A stretch of 64,000 nucleotides of DNA from G965216695 sp965216695 (GTDB lineage: Bacteria > Pseudomonadota > Gammaproteobacteria > Pseudomonadales > Azotimanducaceae). The position numbers and the translations under genes are program-made. Below are positions 8,178 through 17,246 of the stretch, one piece after another. Location of the stretch: positions 2,418,001-2,482,000 of the forward strand of contig OZ244212.1 of assembly GCA_965216695.1 (NCBI GenBank), written 5' to 3'. Numbering within the stretch: position 1 is the first letter of the stretch; each line of letters begins with the position of its first letter. The notes beneath the pieces are model-generated. The model had not been told where the DNA came from, did not search any database, and saw only the letters and a list, made by a program, of their open reading frames with translations.

Positions 8178-9575
8178 ATGGCGCCCCCCGACTTCTCCGC
8201 GTTCCGCATCGCCGACAGCACGCGTTCGTCCAGACGCGCGTTCTTCGCGTGCGCGCTCTGTCTGTTGGCATGCACCGCACCGTGCACACTTGCGCAAGTA
8301 ACCGAGAAACCGCAGACACAACCAGATTCGAGCGTAGCAACCTACGCTTATCCCTTCACGAATCCGCTGGTTGCTACCATCGCCGGGACACCCGAGCCGT
8401 TTCTTGGCGACGTCCCGCAACGGCCAGAATTGCGCACGTTGAAACTTCCAGTGCGCACCGACAAAAAGATACCAAGAGCGTTCTGGTACGGCCGCCGGCT
8501 GGAGTATTCGTTTGCTGCACAGAACAAACCGGCACCTTTGATATTTTCAATCGCGGGTACCGGCGCGTATCACAACAGCACTACGAACAGTAACTTGCTG
8601 CGAGTGCTTTACGGGATGGGATTCCACGTTGTCGGAATAAGTTCACCCACGCACCCGAAGTTTGTGATTGCCGCATCCGGCACCGGGGTTCCAGGGCACG
8701 TGGAGCTGGACGCGAGGGACCTGTACCGCGTGATGCAGGAAATTGTTGCCCGCCATGACAAACGCGTCGACGTGACCGGCTACCACCTCACGGGGTACAG
8801 CCTGGGCGGCATGAACGCAGCGTTCGTCGCTAAGCTCGACGATGAGGAACGCGTTTTTGACTTTCAGCGCGTGTTGCTGATTAACCCGCCGGTTTCGCTG
8901 TACAACTCCATCTCCAAGCTGGATCGTATGCTGGACAACATTCCCGGCGGGATCGACAACTTCAACCACTTCTTCTCCCGCATCGTGATGCGGATCGGCG
9001 ATGCCTACACCCGCTCAACGACCGTGGAGTTCAACCAGGACCTCGTCTACGACGCCTTCAAGGACAACCCGCCCACCAACGAACAACTCGCTGCCGTGAT
9101 CGGCATTGCGTTCCGACTAGCGGCGGCAAACATGATATTTACGGCCGATTCCATGGCAGATTTCGGCTTCATCAAACCGAAAGGCGTGGATCTGGCGCCG
9201 GACCACTCCATGACCGATTACCTTCAGGTGTCTCTACGGCTTGGTTTCACCGACTACTTTCACGAATTCTTCATGCCGTTCTACAGCGAACGCATCGGCA
9301 TTCGCGACCGCCTGGCGTTCGCGCATACGCAGAGCCTGTACGCCATCGCAGACTATCTGGCATCCAATAAAGATATCGGCGTGGTACACAACCTGGACGA
9401 CGTTATTCTTGCGCCCGGAGAGATCGACTTCTTCGTGAACACCTTCGGTAATCGAGCCCGGGTGTTTCCGCACGGTGGACACCTGGGCAACGTGTTTCAG
9501 AAGCAGACACTGTCCACAATCAAAGCGTTCTTTGCGGGCGGAACAGGGAACGAAGACGGATCGGCGCTGAAATGA
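8178..9575 (+). CDS. Secreted alpha/beta hydrolase, mlaA operon
   Basis: A protein of 465 residues with a basic N-region and hydrophobic segment (AFFACALCLLACTAPCTLAQ) that reads as a cleaved signal peptide near residue 40. The hydrolase fold is marked by the nucleophile elbow GYSLGG (around residues 213-218) and a late histidine in FPHGGHLG near residue 435. The rest is unlike well-known lipases, so the substrate is open; proteins of this type are sometimes mis-annotated as protein kinases. The stop codon overlaps the start of mlaA (ATGA), so the two are translationally coupled. A role in outer-membrane lipid handling is an inference from this coupling. The start ATG at 8178 is preceded by a weak ribosome binding site. 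Confidence 0.8.
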   Translation: MAPPDFSAFRIADSTRSSRRAFFACALCLLACTAPCTLAQVTEKPQTQPDSSVATYAYPFTNPLVATIAGTPEPFLGDVPQRPELRTLKLPVRTDKKIPRAFWYGRRLEYSFAAQNKPAPLIFSIAGTGAYHNSTTNSNLLRVLYGMGFHVVGISSPTHPKFVIAASGTGVPGHVELDARDLYRVMQEIVARHDKRVDVTGYHLTGYSLGGMNAAFVAKLDDEERVFDFQRVLLINPPVSLYNSISKLDRMLDNIPGGIDNFNHFFSRIVMRIGDAYTRSTTVEFNQDLVYDAFKDNPPTNEQLAAVIGIAFRLAAANMIFTADSMADFGFIKPKGVDLAPDHSMTDYLQVSLRLGFTDYFHEFFMPFYSERIGIRDRLAFAHTQSLYAIADYLASNKDIGVVHNLDDVILAPGEIDFFVNTFGNRARVFPHGGHLGNVFQKQTLSTIKAFFAGGTGNEDGSALK

Positions 9576-10318
9576 CACGCAGGCCCTTTCTTCTGATATT
9601 GCTGACCGCCATCATAGCCACGGGCTGCGCAAACAAGCCGCCACAAGTGGTTACCGAACCGGCGATCTACGAGCGCAGCCGCATGGTCCTCGATGACGTG
9701 GACGCTCCGCTTGAGGTCTACGACCCATGGGAAGGCTTCAATCGCACGATGTACCGGCTGAACGCCAATATGGATACCTACGTACTGCTGCCTGCGGTAA
9801 GCGTGTACCAGCGTATTGTCCCCGGTTTTGCCCGCCGGGGCGTCACCAACTTCTTCGAGAACGTGAGTGATATCACCACCTTGATCAATCAGGTCGCGCA
9901 ACTGAAGGTTAAGCCCGCGGCGCAAACCACCGGCCGGTTCGTTACAAACTCAACGATTGGCGCACTGGGCCTGTTCGACGTGGCTACCCCACTCGGCATT
10001 CCCAAACACGAGGAGGATTTCGGGCAGACCCTCGGCCACTACCGTATTGCAGACGGGCCCTATCTGGTGCTGCCGTTGTTCGGCCCGTCGAGCCTGCGGG
10101 ACGGCTTCGGTCGTGCGGTGGACGCCGGGACACTGTCGCTGATCGACCCGCTGCAACTCGACGACCACACCGACCGCCGCTACGCGTACTACCCGCTTCT
10201 GGTGCTCGACACACGGGCGACCACCGCGTTCGAGTACTACCAGACCGGCTCGCCGTTCGAATACGAACTTGTACGGTTGCTGTACCGGACGATGCGCCAG
10301 CTGGACGTTGCGCGATGA
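9572..10318 (+). CDS. mlaA: MlaA (VacJ) outer-membrane lipoprotein
   Basis: A protein of 248 residues with a lipobox ending at Cys19 (LTAIIATGC). The family signature is clear: DPWEGFNRTMYRLN at about residues 50-63, TTLINQVAQLKVKPAAQ, then GLFDVATPLGIPKHEEDFGQTLG and GPYLVLPLFGPSSLRDGFG. MlaA sits in the inner leaflet of the outer membrane and removes mislocalised phospholipid from the outer leaflet, handing it to MlaC and the MlaFEDB complex. The mlaBCDEF genes are not in the window. The gene overlaps the hydrolase before it and the binding protein after it by 4 bases each. Confidence 0.95.
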   Translation: MTRRPFLLILLTAIIATGCANKPPQVVTEPAIYERSRMVLDDVDAPLEVYDPWEGFNRTMYRLNANMDTYVLLPAVSVYQRIVPGFARRGVTNFFENVSDITTLINQVAQLKVKPAAQTTGRFVTNSTIGALGLFDVATPLGIPKHEEDFGQTLGHYRIADGPYLVLPLFGPSSLRDGFGRAVDAGTLSLIDPLQLDDHTDRRYAYYPLLVLDTRATTAFEYYQTGSPFEYELVRLLYRTMRQLDVAR

Positions 10319-11532
10319 CAGCGCTGTTGGGCAGATTCATTCGATGCTTCCCTTTGCTGACCGCGGTGCTGGTTACGCTTTCGCCCACCGCGCTAGCGCA
10401 ACCGCTGGACATCCCGGTTCCGGAACCCGTGCGCATCGGGATGAGCCTGTCGCTGACCGGGCCGCTGGCTGAGTTCAGCGACAGGACGCTGAAGGGTGTT
10501 CGGATGTTCGAACGCGACATCAACGAGCGCGGCGCGATGCTGGCCCGGCCCGTGGAAATCGTCGTGATCGACGATCAGAGCGAACCCGCCGCTGCGTTGG
10601 AGGCCTACCGGACGTTGATCGACGAACAGGGCATCAGCCTGCTCGTGAGTCCCTATTCATCCGACCTGACCCTGGCGGTAAAACCCCTTGTGTCCGAACG
10701 CGACGTGGCGATGGTATCCATAGCGTCAGCGCCGTCGATCTGGGATGCTCCGGATCCGCGGATCTTCGGTGTATACACGCCCGCGGACCGTAACGCCGAC
10801 AGTGCCCTGGATCTCGCCCGTTCCCAGGGCCTCAACACCATTGCGCTCGCCTACCACGCGGGCGAGTTCGGTGAAGCAGTCGCGGAAGGGGTACGGCGCC
10901 AAGCGGGTGAACTGTCGATGCAGGTTACAGACGACGTAGCCTACGCCGGTGCCGACGCCGACTTTCAGTCCATTGCGACGAGCTTCGCTCACCTGGACCC
11001 CGACGTCGCGATCGTGGCGTCGTACCTCGAAGATGCCGTTGCCTTCTCGCGCGCAGCCGCCGAGGTGGGATTCGCGCCGAAGCTCATGGTCTTCACCGGC
11101 GCACCGGCACTGCGTGAATATGGAACCGCCATGGGATTCGACAAGGCTCACGGCGTGCTGTCCACCGTGCAGTGGATGCGCAGCGTTCGCTTTCCCGGAT
11201 CGTTCGACTTCGGCTACCGCTACCGCGTTGCCCACGGCATCTATCCCAGCTACGACGCGGCCGGCGGCTACGCCGCGTTGCAGGTGCTGGAAGCGGCCGT
11301 CCGGCTGGCCCAATCCTTCGAACCCGCACAGGTCAGGGAGAAACTCCGCACGATGAAATTCCGCTCGATCCTCGGCCACTACCGCGTCGACGCGCACGGA
11401 ATGCAGACGGCAAAGTCCACGTATCTCGTGCAGTGGCAGGACGCGCACATCAGCCTCGTTTATCCTGCCGACCTCGCGCGGTGGCCACTGGTTTATCCGT
11501 TCACCGCCTGGCAGCAGTCTGCCACGCGATAG
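10315..11532 (+). CDS. Periplasmic ligand-binding protein, LivJ-like (Peripla_BP_6), orphan
   Basis: A protein of 405 residues with a signal peptide (FPLLTAVLVTLSPTALAQ, cleavage near residue 29). The mature part starts with PVRIGMSLSLTGPLAEFSDRT, the usual beginning of branched-chain amino-acid type binding proteins, and keeps the two-lobe pattern to the end (ILGHYRVDAHGMQTAKSTYL). No LIV-type permease or ATPase gene lies nearby. Instead its start overlaps the mlaA stop (ATGA), so it is the third gene of the hydrolase-mlaA operon. It may therefore deliver its ligand to a transporter encoded elsewhere or act as a sensor subunit. The ligand cannot be predicted. Confidence 0.85.
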   Translation: MTALLGRFIRCFPLLTAVLVTLSPTALAQPLDIPVPEPVRIGMSLSLTGPLAEFSDRTLKGVRMFERDINERGAMLARPVEIVVIDDQSEPAAALEAYRTLIDEQGISLLVSPYSSDLTLAVKPLVSERDVAMVSIASAPSIWDAPDPRIFGVYTPADRNADSALDLARSQGLNTIALAYHAGEFGEAVAEGVRRQAGELSMQVTDDVAYAGADADFQSIATSFAHLDPDVAIVASYLEDAVAFSRAAAEVGFAPKLMVFTGAPALREYGTAMGFDKAHGVLSTVQWMRSVRFPGSFDFGYRYRVAHGIYPSYDAAGGYAALQVLEAAVRLAQSFEPAQVREKLRTMKFRSILGHYRVDAHGMQTAKSTYLVQWQDAHISLVYPADLARWPLVYPFTAWQQSATR

Positions 11533-11536
11533 ACAG

Positions 11537-11557
11537 CGCCGATCCAGCTGATCGGCG
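11537..11557 (+). terminator. Hairpin between the mlaA operon and alaS
   Basis: An 8-bp perfect stem (CGCCGATC and GATCGGCG) with a 5-nt loop lies directly after the binding-protein stop and about 64 bases before alaS. No T-run follows. It may reduce read-through or stabilise the upstream mRNA. Confidence 0.4.
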
Positions 11558-11620
11558 GCGTCGATTGGGTTTGCCGGGTTGGTTGGTTTACATTATCGCG
11601 CCGCTGTAGCAAGAATCGAA

Positions 11621-14260
11621 ATGACGTCCATCAACGACACACGCACCGCGTTCCTCGACTTTTTCGCCGCGAACGACCATCAGGTGGTGCCGTCCAGCCC
11701 TATCACGCCTAAAGACGACCCGACCCTGCTGTTCGTAAACGCCGGAATGGCACCGCTGAAGGACTATTTTTCCGGGGCACGCACACCGCCTTCCCGACAG
11801 CTTGCGTCTGCCCAGAAGTGCGTGCGCGCCGGCGGCAAACACAACGACCTGGACAACGTTGGTTACACCTCACGCCACCACACGTTCTTCGAGATGCTCG
11901 GAAACTTCTCTTTCGGGGATTATTTCAAAGAGCGCGCGATCGACTTGGCATGGCGCCTGTTGAACAAGGAACTGGGGCTCGCCAAGGAGCGACTGACGGT
12001 AACGGTCTACCACGAGGACGAGGAAGCCGCAGCGTTGTGGCGAAAGATATCCGGACTGGCCGACGACCGGATCATTCGGATAAGCACCGACGACAATTTC
12101 TGGTCCATGGGCGACGTAGGCCCCTGCGGTCCCTGTTCCGAGATTTTCTACGATCACGGTGATCATGTACCCGGCGGACCGCCAGGATCACCCGACGAAG
12201 ACGGCGATCGGTTCGTGGAGATCTGGAATCTGGTGTTCATGCAGTTCGACCGCCAGGCCGACGGGGAAATGCGTCCCCTGCCAAATCCCTGCATAGATAC
12301 AGGCTCGGGTTTGGAACGGTTGGCCGCCGTCCTGCAGGGCGTGACATCGAACTTCGACACGGATCTGTTCCGGCACCTGATCGAGGCCAGTGAGCGCGTC
12401 ACCGGCAACACGGACCCGGCGATGGCCGCGAGCCACCGGGTGATTGCAGACCATCTGCGCACCGCTGCGTTTCTCGTTGCCGAAGGCGTTCTGCCCAGTA
12501 ACGAAGGCCGCGGCTACGTGCTGCGCCGAATCATGCGGCGCGCGCTGCGACACATGCACATGCTCGGGGCGGACACCCTGCCGTTCGCCGCGCTGGTGCA
12601 ACCGCTCGTGGAGAGCATGGGCGGCTACTACACCGAACTGGCTGATCATCAGCAGGCGATCGAGAAATCGTTCGCCAACGAATCTGAACAATTTCGCACA
12701 ACCCTGGATCGCGGATTGCGCATTCTGGAGCGGGAAGCGGCACGCCTGTCGGACGGCGCTGCGTTTCCCGGTGAAGTCGCGTTTCATCTGTACGACACGC
12801 ACGGCTTTCCGCTGGATCTGACGCAGGACGTGCTGCGCCCGCGCAACATCGACGTGGACACCGATGCCTTCGACGACGCGATGGCCGAGCAGCGCGCGCG
12901 GGCGCGCGCCGCGTGGTCCGGATCCGGCGACGCCAAAGCCGACGAAATCTGGACCGCTCTTAATGAGCGGCTTGGCGATACACCGTTCCACGGGTACGAC
13001 GACACGGAACACGCCGCCAAGATCACCGCAATCGTCGTCGACGGCATTGAACGTGAACAGCTTTCCGCCGGTGAACGCGGCGCACTCGTATGCTCCAGCT
13101 CGGCGTTCTACGGCGAGTCGGGCGGTCAGATCGGCGACACCGGCAGCATAACGGCCACCGGCACACCACCTGCCCGTTTCGCCGTCGCGGACACGCAGAA
13201 ACCAACCGGTGGTTTGATCGCCCACTTCGGCGAACTTACAGAAGGCACGCTGCATATAGGCGACGCGGTCGCGCAGCACGTGGACCGGGACCGGCGGACT
13301 CTGTCGGCTGCGAACCACAGCGCTACACACCTGCTCCACGCGGCGCTGCGTGACGTGCTCGGACCACACGTACGTCAGAAGGGTTCGTACGTGGGGCCTG
13401 ATCGACTCCGGTTCGACTTCTCGCACGACGCCGCGGTTACACCCGAAGAGCTCGGTGCGATCGAGAATCTGGTCAATGCGGTCATCACCGGCAATGCGCC
13501 AACCGACGTCCGCGTAATGGCGATGGACGACGCGCTGCAGACCGGCGCCATCGCGCAGTTCGATGAGAATTACGGCGATCAGGTGCGCGTGCTCAGCATT
13601 GGGCGCAACGACGACGCGCCCTTTTCAATCGAGTTATGCGGCGGTACTCATGTGAATGCGACCGGCGATATCGGCCTGTTCCGAATCGTCGGCGAATCGA
13701 GCATCGGCTCCGGGGTCCGTCGCATCGAGGCGGTCACCCACCGCGGCGCGCTGGAACACACCCGGCAGAACGATGATCTGCTGAACCGGATCCAGTTGCT
13801 GACAAAAAGCTCCCGCGAGCGCGTGTTCGAGGACGTGCAAAGGCTGCTCGCCGAACGCAAGCAGCTGCAGCAACAGATCGGCAAACTCCGCGAGCAAAAC
13901 GTGCTGACCGAGTTGCGCGCGCAAACGGCGGAAACGCTTGGTGAGATGCGCTTCGTAGGCGCGATCGTGGACGGCTTTGCCGGACGCGAACTGAAAGATC
14001 TGGCGAAGCGGATCATGGGGCAGTCGAACGCCGACATTCTATGTCTGCTGTCACCGGGTCAGAAGAACACCGCGGCCGTGGTCGGCGTCTCCAAGCAGAA
14101 GGCAAAGCAGCTCGCAGCGAAGGAGATTCTGCAGACGGCACTCGATGCAATGGGTGGCGGTTCCGGCGGCGGTTCGCCGACCCTCGCCCAGGGGGCGGGC
14201 CCCGCTGGGGCGGATCCCGAAAAGGGACTCGACGCGATTCGCGTTCTGCTTACAGACTGA
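11621..14260 (+). CDS. alaS: Alanine-tRNA ligase
   Basis: A protein of about 879 residues, the normal length. It charges tRNA-Ala with alanine. The class II catalytic domain occupies about residues 1-240 (FVNAGMAPLKDYFSG, TSRHHTFFEMLGNFSFGDYFK). The tRNA-recognition helices follow, then the editing domain with the zinc-type motif HSATH at about 566-570 and CGGTH at about 672-676, and the C-Ala domain with a Gly-rich linker (GGGSGGGSPTLAQ). The start is the ATG at 11621 (MTSINDTRTAFLDFF), matching the family; a frame extension to 11579 adds only 14 unlikely residues. It ends 8 bases from the convergent GGDEF/EAL gene. Confidence 0.97.
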   Translation: MTSINDTRTAFLDFFAANDHQVVPSSPITPKDDPTLLFVNAGMAPLKDYFSGARTPPSRQLASAQKCVRAGGKHNDLDNVGYTSRHHTFFEMLGNFSFGDYFKERAIDLAWRLLNKELGLAKERLTVTVYHEDEEAAALWRKISGLADDRIIRISTDDNFWSMGDVGPCGPCSEIFYDHGDHVPGGPPGSPDEDGDRFVEIWNLVFMQFDRQADGEMRPLPNPCIDTGSGLERLAAVLQGVTSNFDTDLFRHLIEASERVTGNTDPAMAASHRVIADHLRTAAFLVAEGVLPSNEGRGYVLRRIMRRALRHMHMLGADTLPFAALVQPLVESMGGYYTELADHQQAIEKSFANESEQFRTTLDRGLRILEREAARLSDGAAFPGEVAFHLYDTHGFPLDLTQDVLRPRNIDVDTDAFDDAMAEQRARARAAWSGSGDAKADEIWTALNERLGDTPFHGYDDTEHAAKITAIVVDGIEREQLSAGERGALVCSSSAFYGESGGQIGDTGSITATGTPPARFAVADTQKPTGGLIAHFGELTEGTLHIGDAVAQHVDRDRRTLSAANHSATHLLHAALRDVLGPHVRQKGSYVGPDRLRFDFSHDAAVTPEELGAIENLVNAVITGNAPTDVRVMAMDDALQTGAIAQFDENYGDQVRVLSIGRNDDAPFSIELCGGTHVNATGDIGLFRIVGESSIGSGVRRIEAVTHRGALEHTRQNDDLLNRIQLLTKSSRERVFEDVQRLLAERKQLQQQIGKLREQNVLTELRAQTAETLGEMRFVGAIVDGFAGRELKDLAKRIMGQSNADILCLLSPGQKNTAAVVGVSKQKAKQLAAKEILQTALDAMGGGSGGGSPTLAQGAGPAGADPEKGLDAIRVLLTD

Positions 14261-14268
14261 CCTGCGGT

Positions 14269-16710
14269 TCAGCCAAGCGCGACCCGCAGTGAAACGGGAA
14301 GCTCAAGCGGCTCTGGCCGACCCAATGCATAGCCTTGGCCGTAGTCTGCACCCAACTCCTCGAGCAATGCCGCAATTGCATCGTTCTCCACGAACTCCCC
14401 AACCGTTTGAATATCCATTGTCGCGGCGATGTCTATGATGGACTTGACGAAGATTCGATCGACCCGGTCTTCCAGGATATCCCGCACAAACATGCCATCA
14501 ATCTTGATGTAGTCCACGGGCAAACTCTTCAGGTACCCGAACGACGACACACCACTGCCGAAGTCGTCCAGCGCGAATGCGCAACCAAGCGCCTTGAGAT
14601 CGCTCATCAGATGCATCGCGGATGAGATGTTCTTGATGACCGCCGTTTCCGTAATCTCAAAGTTGAGTGTGCCCCGAGGCAGCCCAGACTCCTTGATCAT
14701 TGCCGTCAACGAACGGGAAAAATTGGGGTCACCCAGACTGTTACCCGAGAGATTCAGCCAGAAGCTGCGGGTCTGATCCAGCAACGCCGGCGTCTCCTTC
14801 AGGTGCCTGATCAGACGCTGCACCACCCACGCATCAAGTTTGGGTGTCAGCCCGTAGCGCTCCGCCGCGGGCAGGAAGGCGCCAGGCGGAATCAGCTCGT
14901 TGGTGGTTTGATCGCGCAAGCGCAGAAGGATCTCGCTACGCGAAGGCAATGACGTATCCTGAAGCGGAAGTATCACCTGGGAAACCAGCTCAAACTCTTC
15001 GCGTTTCATCGCTTCGTGAATACGCTGTACCCACGCCATTTCGCCACGGCGCGCTTTCAGCTCCGCGTCACTGCGCGTAACGAAATGAACCCGATTGCGT
15101 CCATTCTCCTTGGCGGCATAGCAGGCCGCGTCCGCCTGCTCCAGCAGGAGCGTTATCTCCGGATTTGAAAGATCGATCGCTACGGCGCCTATGCTCACGC
15201 CTATGCGGTACGTCTGGCCACTCCAGTTGAACTCCAATTGCTCAATCTGTGCGCGAATCCGTTCCATGATCTCCAGCGCATCGTCGCCGGCGCACTCGTA
15301 TAGGAGTACTGCAAACTCATCGCCTCCCAGACGGGCCACAAGGTCGCCGGATCGCGTCAATGATTGCAAGAGATAAGCCACGCGCCGAAGCAACTCGTCG
15401 CCGCCGGCGTGGCCACACGCATCGTTGACCGCTTTGAACTGGTCAAGATCGAGGATGCAGAGGGTGTGGCCGCTGCCTTCGATCTGCAACGACTTGACGG
15501 ACTCGTCGATTGCTTCGTTCAGCACGCGACGATTTGCCAGCCCGGTCAAGACGTCGTGGCCAGCCTGGTACTCCAGCTCCTCGGAAACTTTCTTCAACTC
15601 CGTAATATCCTGGATCTGCAAGACCGCGTAGCGAAATCGGTCGTCTGCATCTCGAACTGCGGAGACACTGAACACCGCCCACACCGACTCCCCGCGCATG
15701 GTTTGGCATCGCAATTCAGCCTCGAACGTCTCCTCGCTCCCGCCAACCACGGCGGCAAATCCGTCCCGTACCGCTTCTCGCCATTCTTCCTCCACGAGCG
15801 TGAGTGTAGAAAGATCGGTTTCATCCGCGGATCCCATCATTCGATCAAACAGAGCGTTTCTCCGCTGAATCAACATGTTGTGACCGATCAACGCCATACC
15901 GATAGGAGCGTGGTGAAAGGCCTGCTCGAATCGTTCGTGACTATCCCACTTTTCACTTTCCGCTCTACTGCGTTCGCTGATCTGATATTCCAGCTCGCGG
16001 TTCTGTCGTTGAAGTTCGAGCGTGCGCTCCTCGACAATTCTCTCAAGATCCCTATCGCGTTCGGCGACTATGTCCAGCATCGCGTTGAAATCGTCCGTCA
16101 AACGTCCAACTTCGTCAGGATGAACGGACTCCCCACGCAGCGAGTAGTTGTGCGACTCCTTGACCCTGCGAGCGAGCGCTGACAGCTTGCGCACTGGCCG
16201 GGTAATCGCGCCCTGCATCTGATTGGCAACGAACAACCCAACGATCAGACTGAGCAATGCAACCAGGCTTACCATCTGAACAGACCGCCAAAGCGTAGAA
16301 CGGACCTCGCCGTTGCTTGCCACAATCTGCAGTTCCGCGATCAGGCGATTCTCATCCATTACCGGAACACGGAAGGTCCGTAACGCACCTCTATCTGGAA
16401 CCACCGAAGGGTACGTAGTAGCCACCAGTGGATCGCCGCGTGGTCCAATCAATCTAGCCTCGCGAATCGCACCGTCCTCCTGAAGCGCATCTAACGCTTC
16501 TCCGACGACTTCCCAGTCGTCAAACAGTACCGCAGCACCAATGTTTGAGGCGACCAGAGTCGCTTGACCGTGAATGCGCTGTTCGAAGTAATCTCTGTGC
16601 TGCGCGTAACTGAGGTAGCTCCACAGCACGCCCGCAAGAACAAAGGCCGCAACGATCGATACTGCGCTGGTTAGAAGAAGTTTGTGCTGTATGGACAGAC
16701 CTCTGAACAT
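14269..16710 (-). CDS. Membrane GGDEF-EAL protein with HAMP and PAS domains
   Basis: A c-di-GMP turnover protein of 813 residues. Order: membrane helix (about 10-32), periplasmic sensor loop (33-147), second helix (148-168), HAMP (about 165-220), short coiled coil, PAS (about 248-375), GGDEF (390-545) and EAL (565-805). The cyclase motif is intact (RLGGDEFAVLL near 460). The phosphodiesterase domain has EILLRL in place of EALLR but keeps its Glu, and also keeps NFEITET, DDFGSG and IKID, so both activities look possible. It is the third gene of an operon with a TonB-dependent receptor and YfiR, 3 bases after the yfiR stop. In Pseudomonas, periplasmic YfiR represses a membrane cyclase (YfiN), and a similar partnership is likely here. 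Confidence 0.92.
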   Translation of the reverse strand: MFRGLSIQHKLLLTSAVSIVAAFVLAGVLWSYLSYAQHRDYFEQRIHGQATLVASNIGAAVLFDDWEVVGEALDALQEDGAIREARLIGPRGDPLVATTYPSVVPDRGALRTFRVPVMDENRLIAELQIVASNGEVRSTLWRSVQMVSLVALLSLIVGLFVANQMQGAITRPVRKLSALARRVKESHNYSLRGESVHPDEVGRLTDDFNAMLDIVAERDRDLERIVEERTLELQRQNRELEYQISERSRAESEKWDSHERFEQAFHHAPIGMALIGHNMLIQRRNALFDRMMGSADETDLSTLTLVEEEWREAVRDGFAAVVGGSEETFEAELRCQTMRGESVWAVFSVSAVRDADDRFRYAVLQIQDITELKKVSEELEYQAGHDVLTGLANRRVLNEAIDESVKSLQIEGSGHTLCILDLDQFKAVNDACGHAGGDELLRRVAYLLQSLTRSGDLVARLGGDEFAVLLYECAGDDALEIMERIRAQIEQLEFNWSGQTYRIGVSIGAVAIDLSNPEITLLLEQADAACYAAKENGRNRVHFVTRSDAELKARRGEMAWVQRIHEAMKREEFELVSQVILPLQDTSLPSRSEILLRLRDQTTNELIPPGAFLPAAERYGLTPKLDAWVVQRLIRHLKETPALLDQTRSFWLNLSGNSLGDPNFSRSLTAMIKESGLPRGTLNFEITETAVIKNISSAMHLMSDLKALGCAFALDDFGSGVSSFGYLKSLPVDYIKIDGMFVRDILEDRVDRIFVKSIIDIAATMDIQTVGEFVENDAIAALLEELGADYGQGYALGRPEPLELPVSLRVALG

Positions 16711-16713
16711 CAG

Positions 16714-17244
16714 TCAGTCCAACCTTCTGGCCAATCTCAGGAGTTTGGAGCTGACCTTGTAGTCGGCCTTTTTCAGCAGTTCGGCATTGATTGAAAACCG
16801 CAGCTTATTGCCTCGAAGAAAGAACTGGATCACCGCACCACGGTCGAGGGCGTTGGCAACATCGCTGACAACGAGCATCCCTGGAAAATCCAGAGCGTCA
16901 CGAATCGCGCTCTTTCCCAGCATCGATGCGTTATCCCAATACAACAACTGACACTCGCTCGGCTCCGACGGATTCACACGGATTTTGATCCGCCGCCCAT
17001 CGGCGATTTGAGCGTTGTCCAACCCCCGGACCTGCTGGTAGATGCTGGATGAGTCGAAAACGCACATAGCGATGTGGTCTGACGACGGCCACTGCGCGAA
17101 ACGGGCGATATTCATCAGGTACGCCGTCTTCAGCTCCGCTTCCGTGACCGCGACGTCAGCGTTGGCTATCGGCACAATCAACGACACCACGAGCGCTACC
17201 GCCCAGCGTTTGGACAACCCAGCGATTGGTACGCCAAGCCGCAT
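16714..17244 (-). CDS. YfiR family periplasmic repressor (DUF4154)
   Basis: A protein of 176 residues with a signal peptide (WAVALVVSLIVPIANA). The mature part shows the family pattern: EAELKTAYLMNIARFAQWPS at the start, LLYWDNASM in the middle, FPGMLVVSDVANALDRGAVI, and a C-terminal GNKLRFSINAELLKKADYKV. YfiR proteins inhibit a partner membrane diguanylate cyclase from the periplasm and release it under envelope or redox stress. The gene starts 2 bases after the TonB-receptor stop and ends 3 bases before the GGDEF-EAL start, so the three proteins are co-expressed. Confidence 0.9.
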   Translation of the reverse strand: MRLGVPIAGLSKRWAVALVVSLIVPIANADVAVTEAELKTAYLMNIARFAQWPSSDHIAMCVFDSSSIYQQVRGLDNAQIADGRRIKIRVNPSEPSECQLLYWDNASMLGKSAIRDALDFPGMLVVSDVANALDRGAVIQFFLRGNKLRFSINAELLKKADYKVSSKLLRLARRLD

Positions 17245-17246
17245 CG

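Noticed and set aside
12188..13426. Long minus-strand open frame (412 codons) opposite alaS
   Set aside because: It lies wholly inside a certain gene, has no recognisable domain, and arises from the high GC content of the third codon positions.
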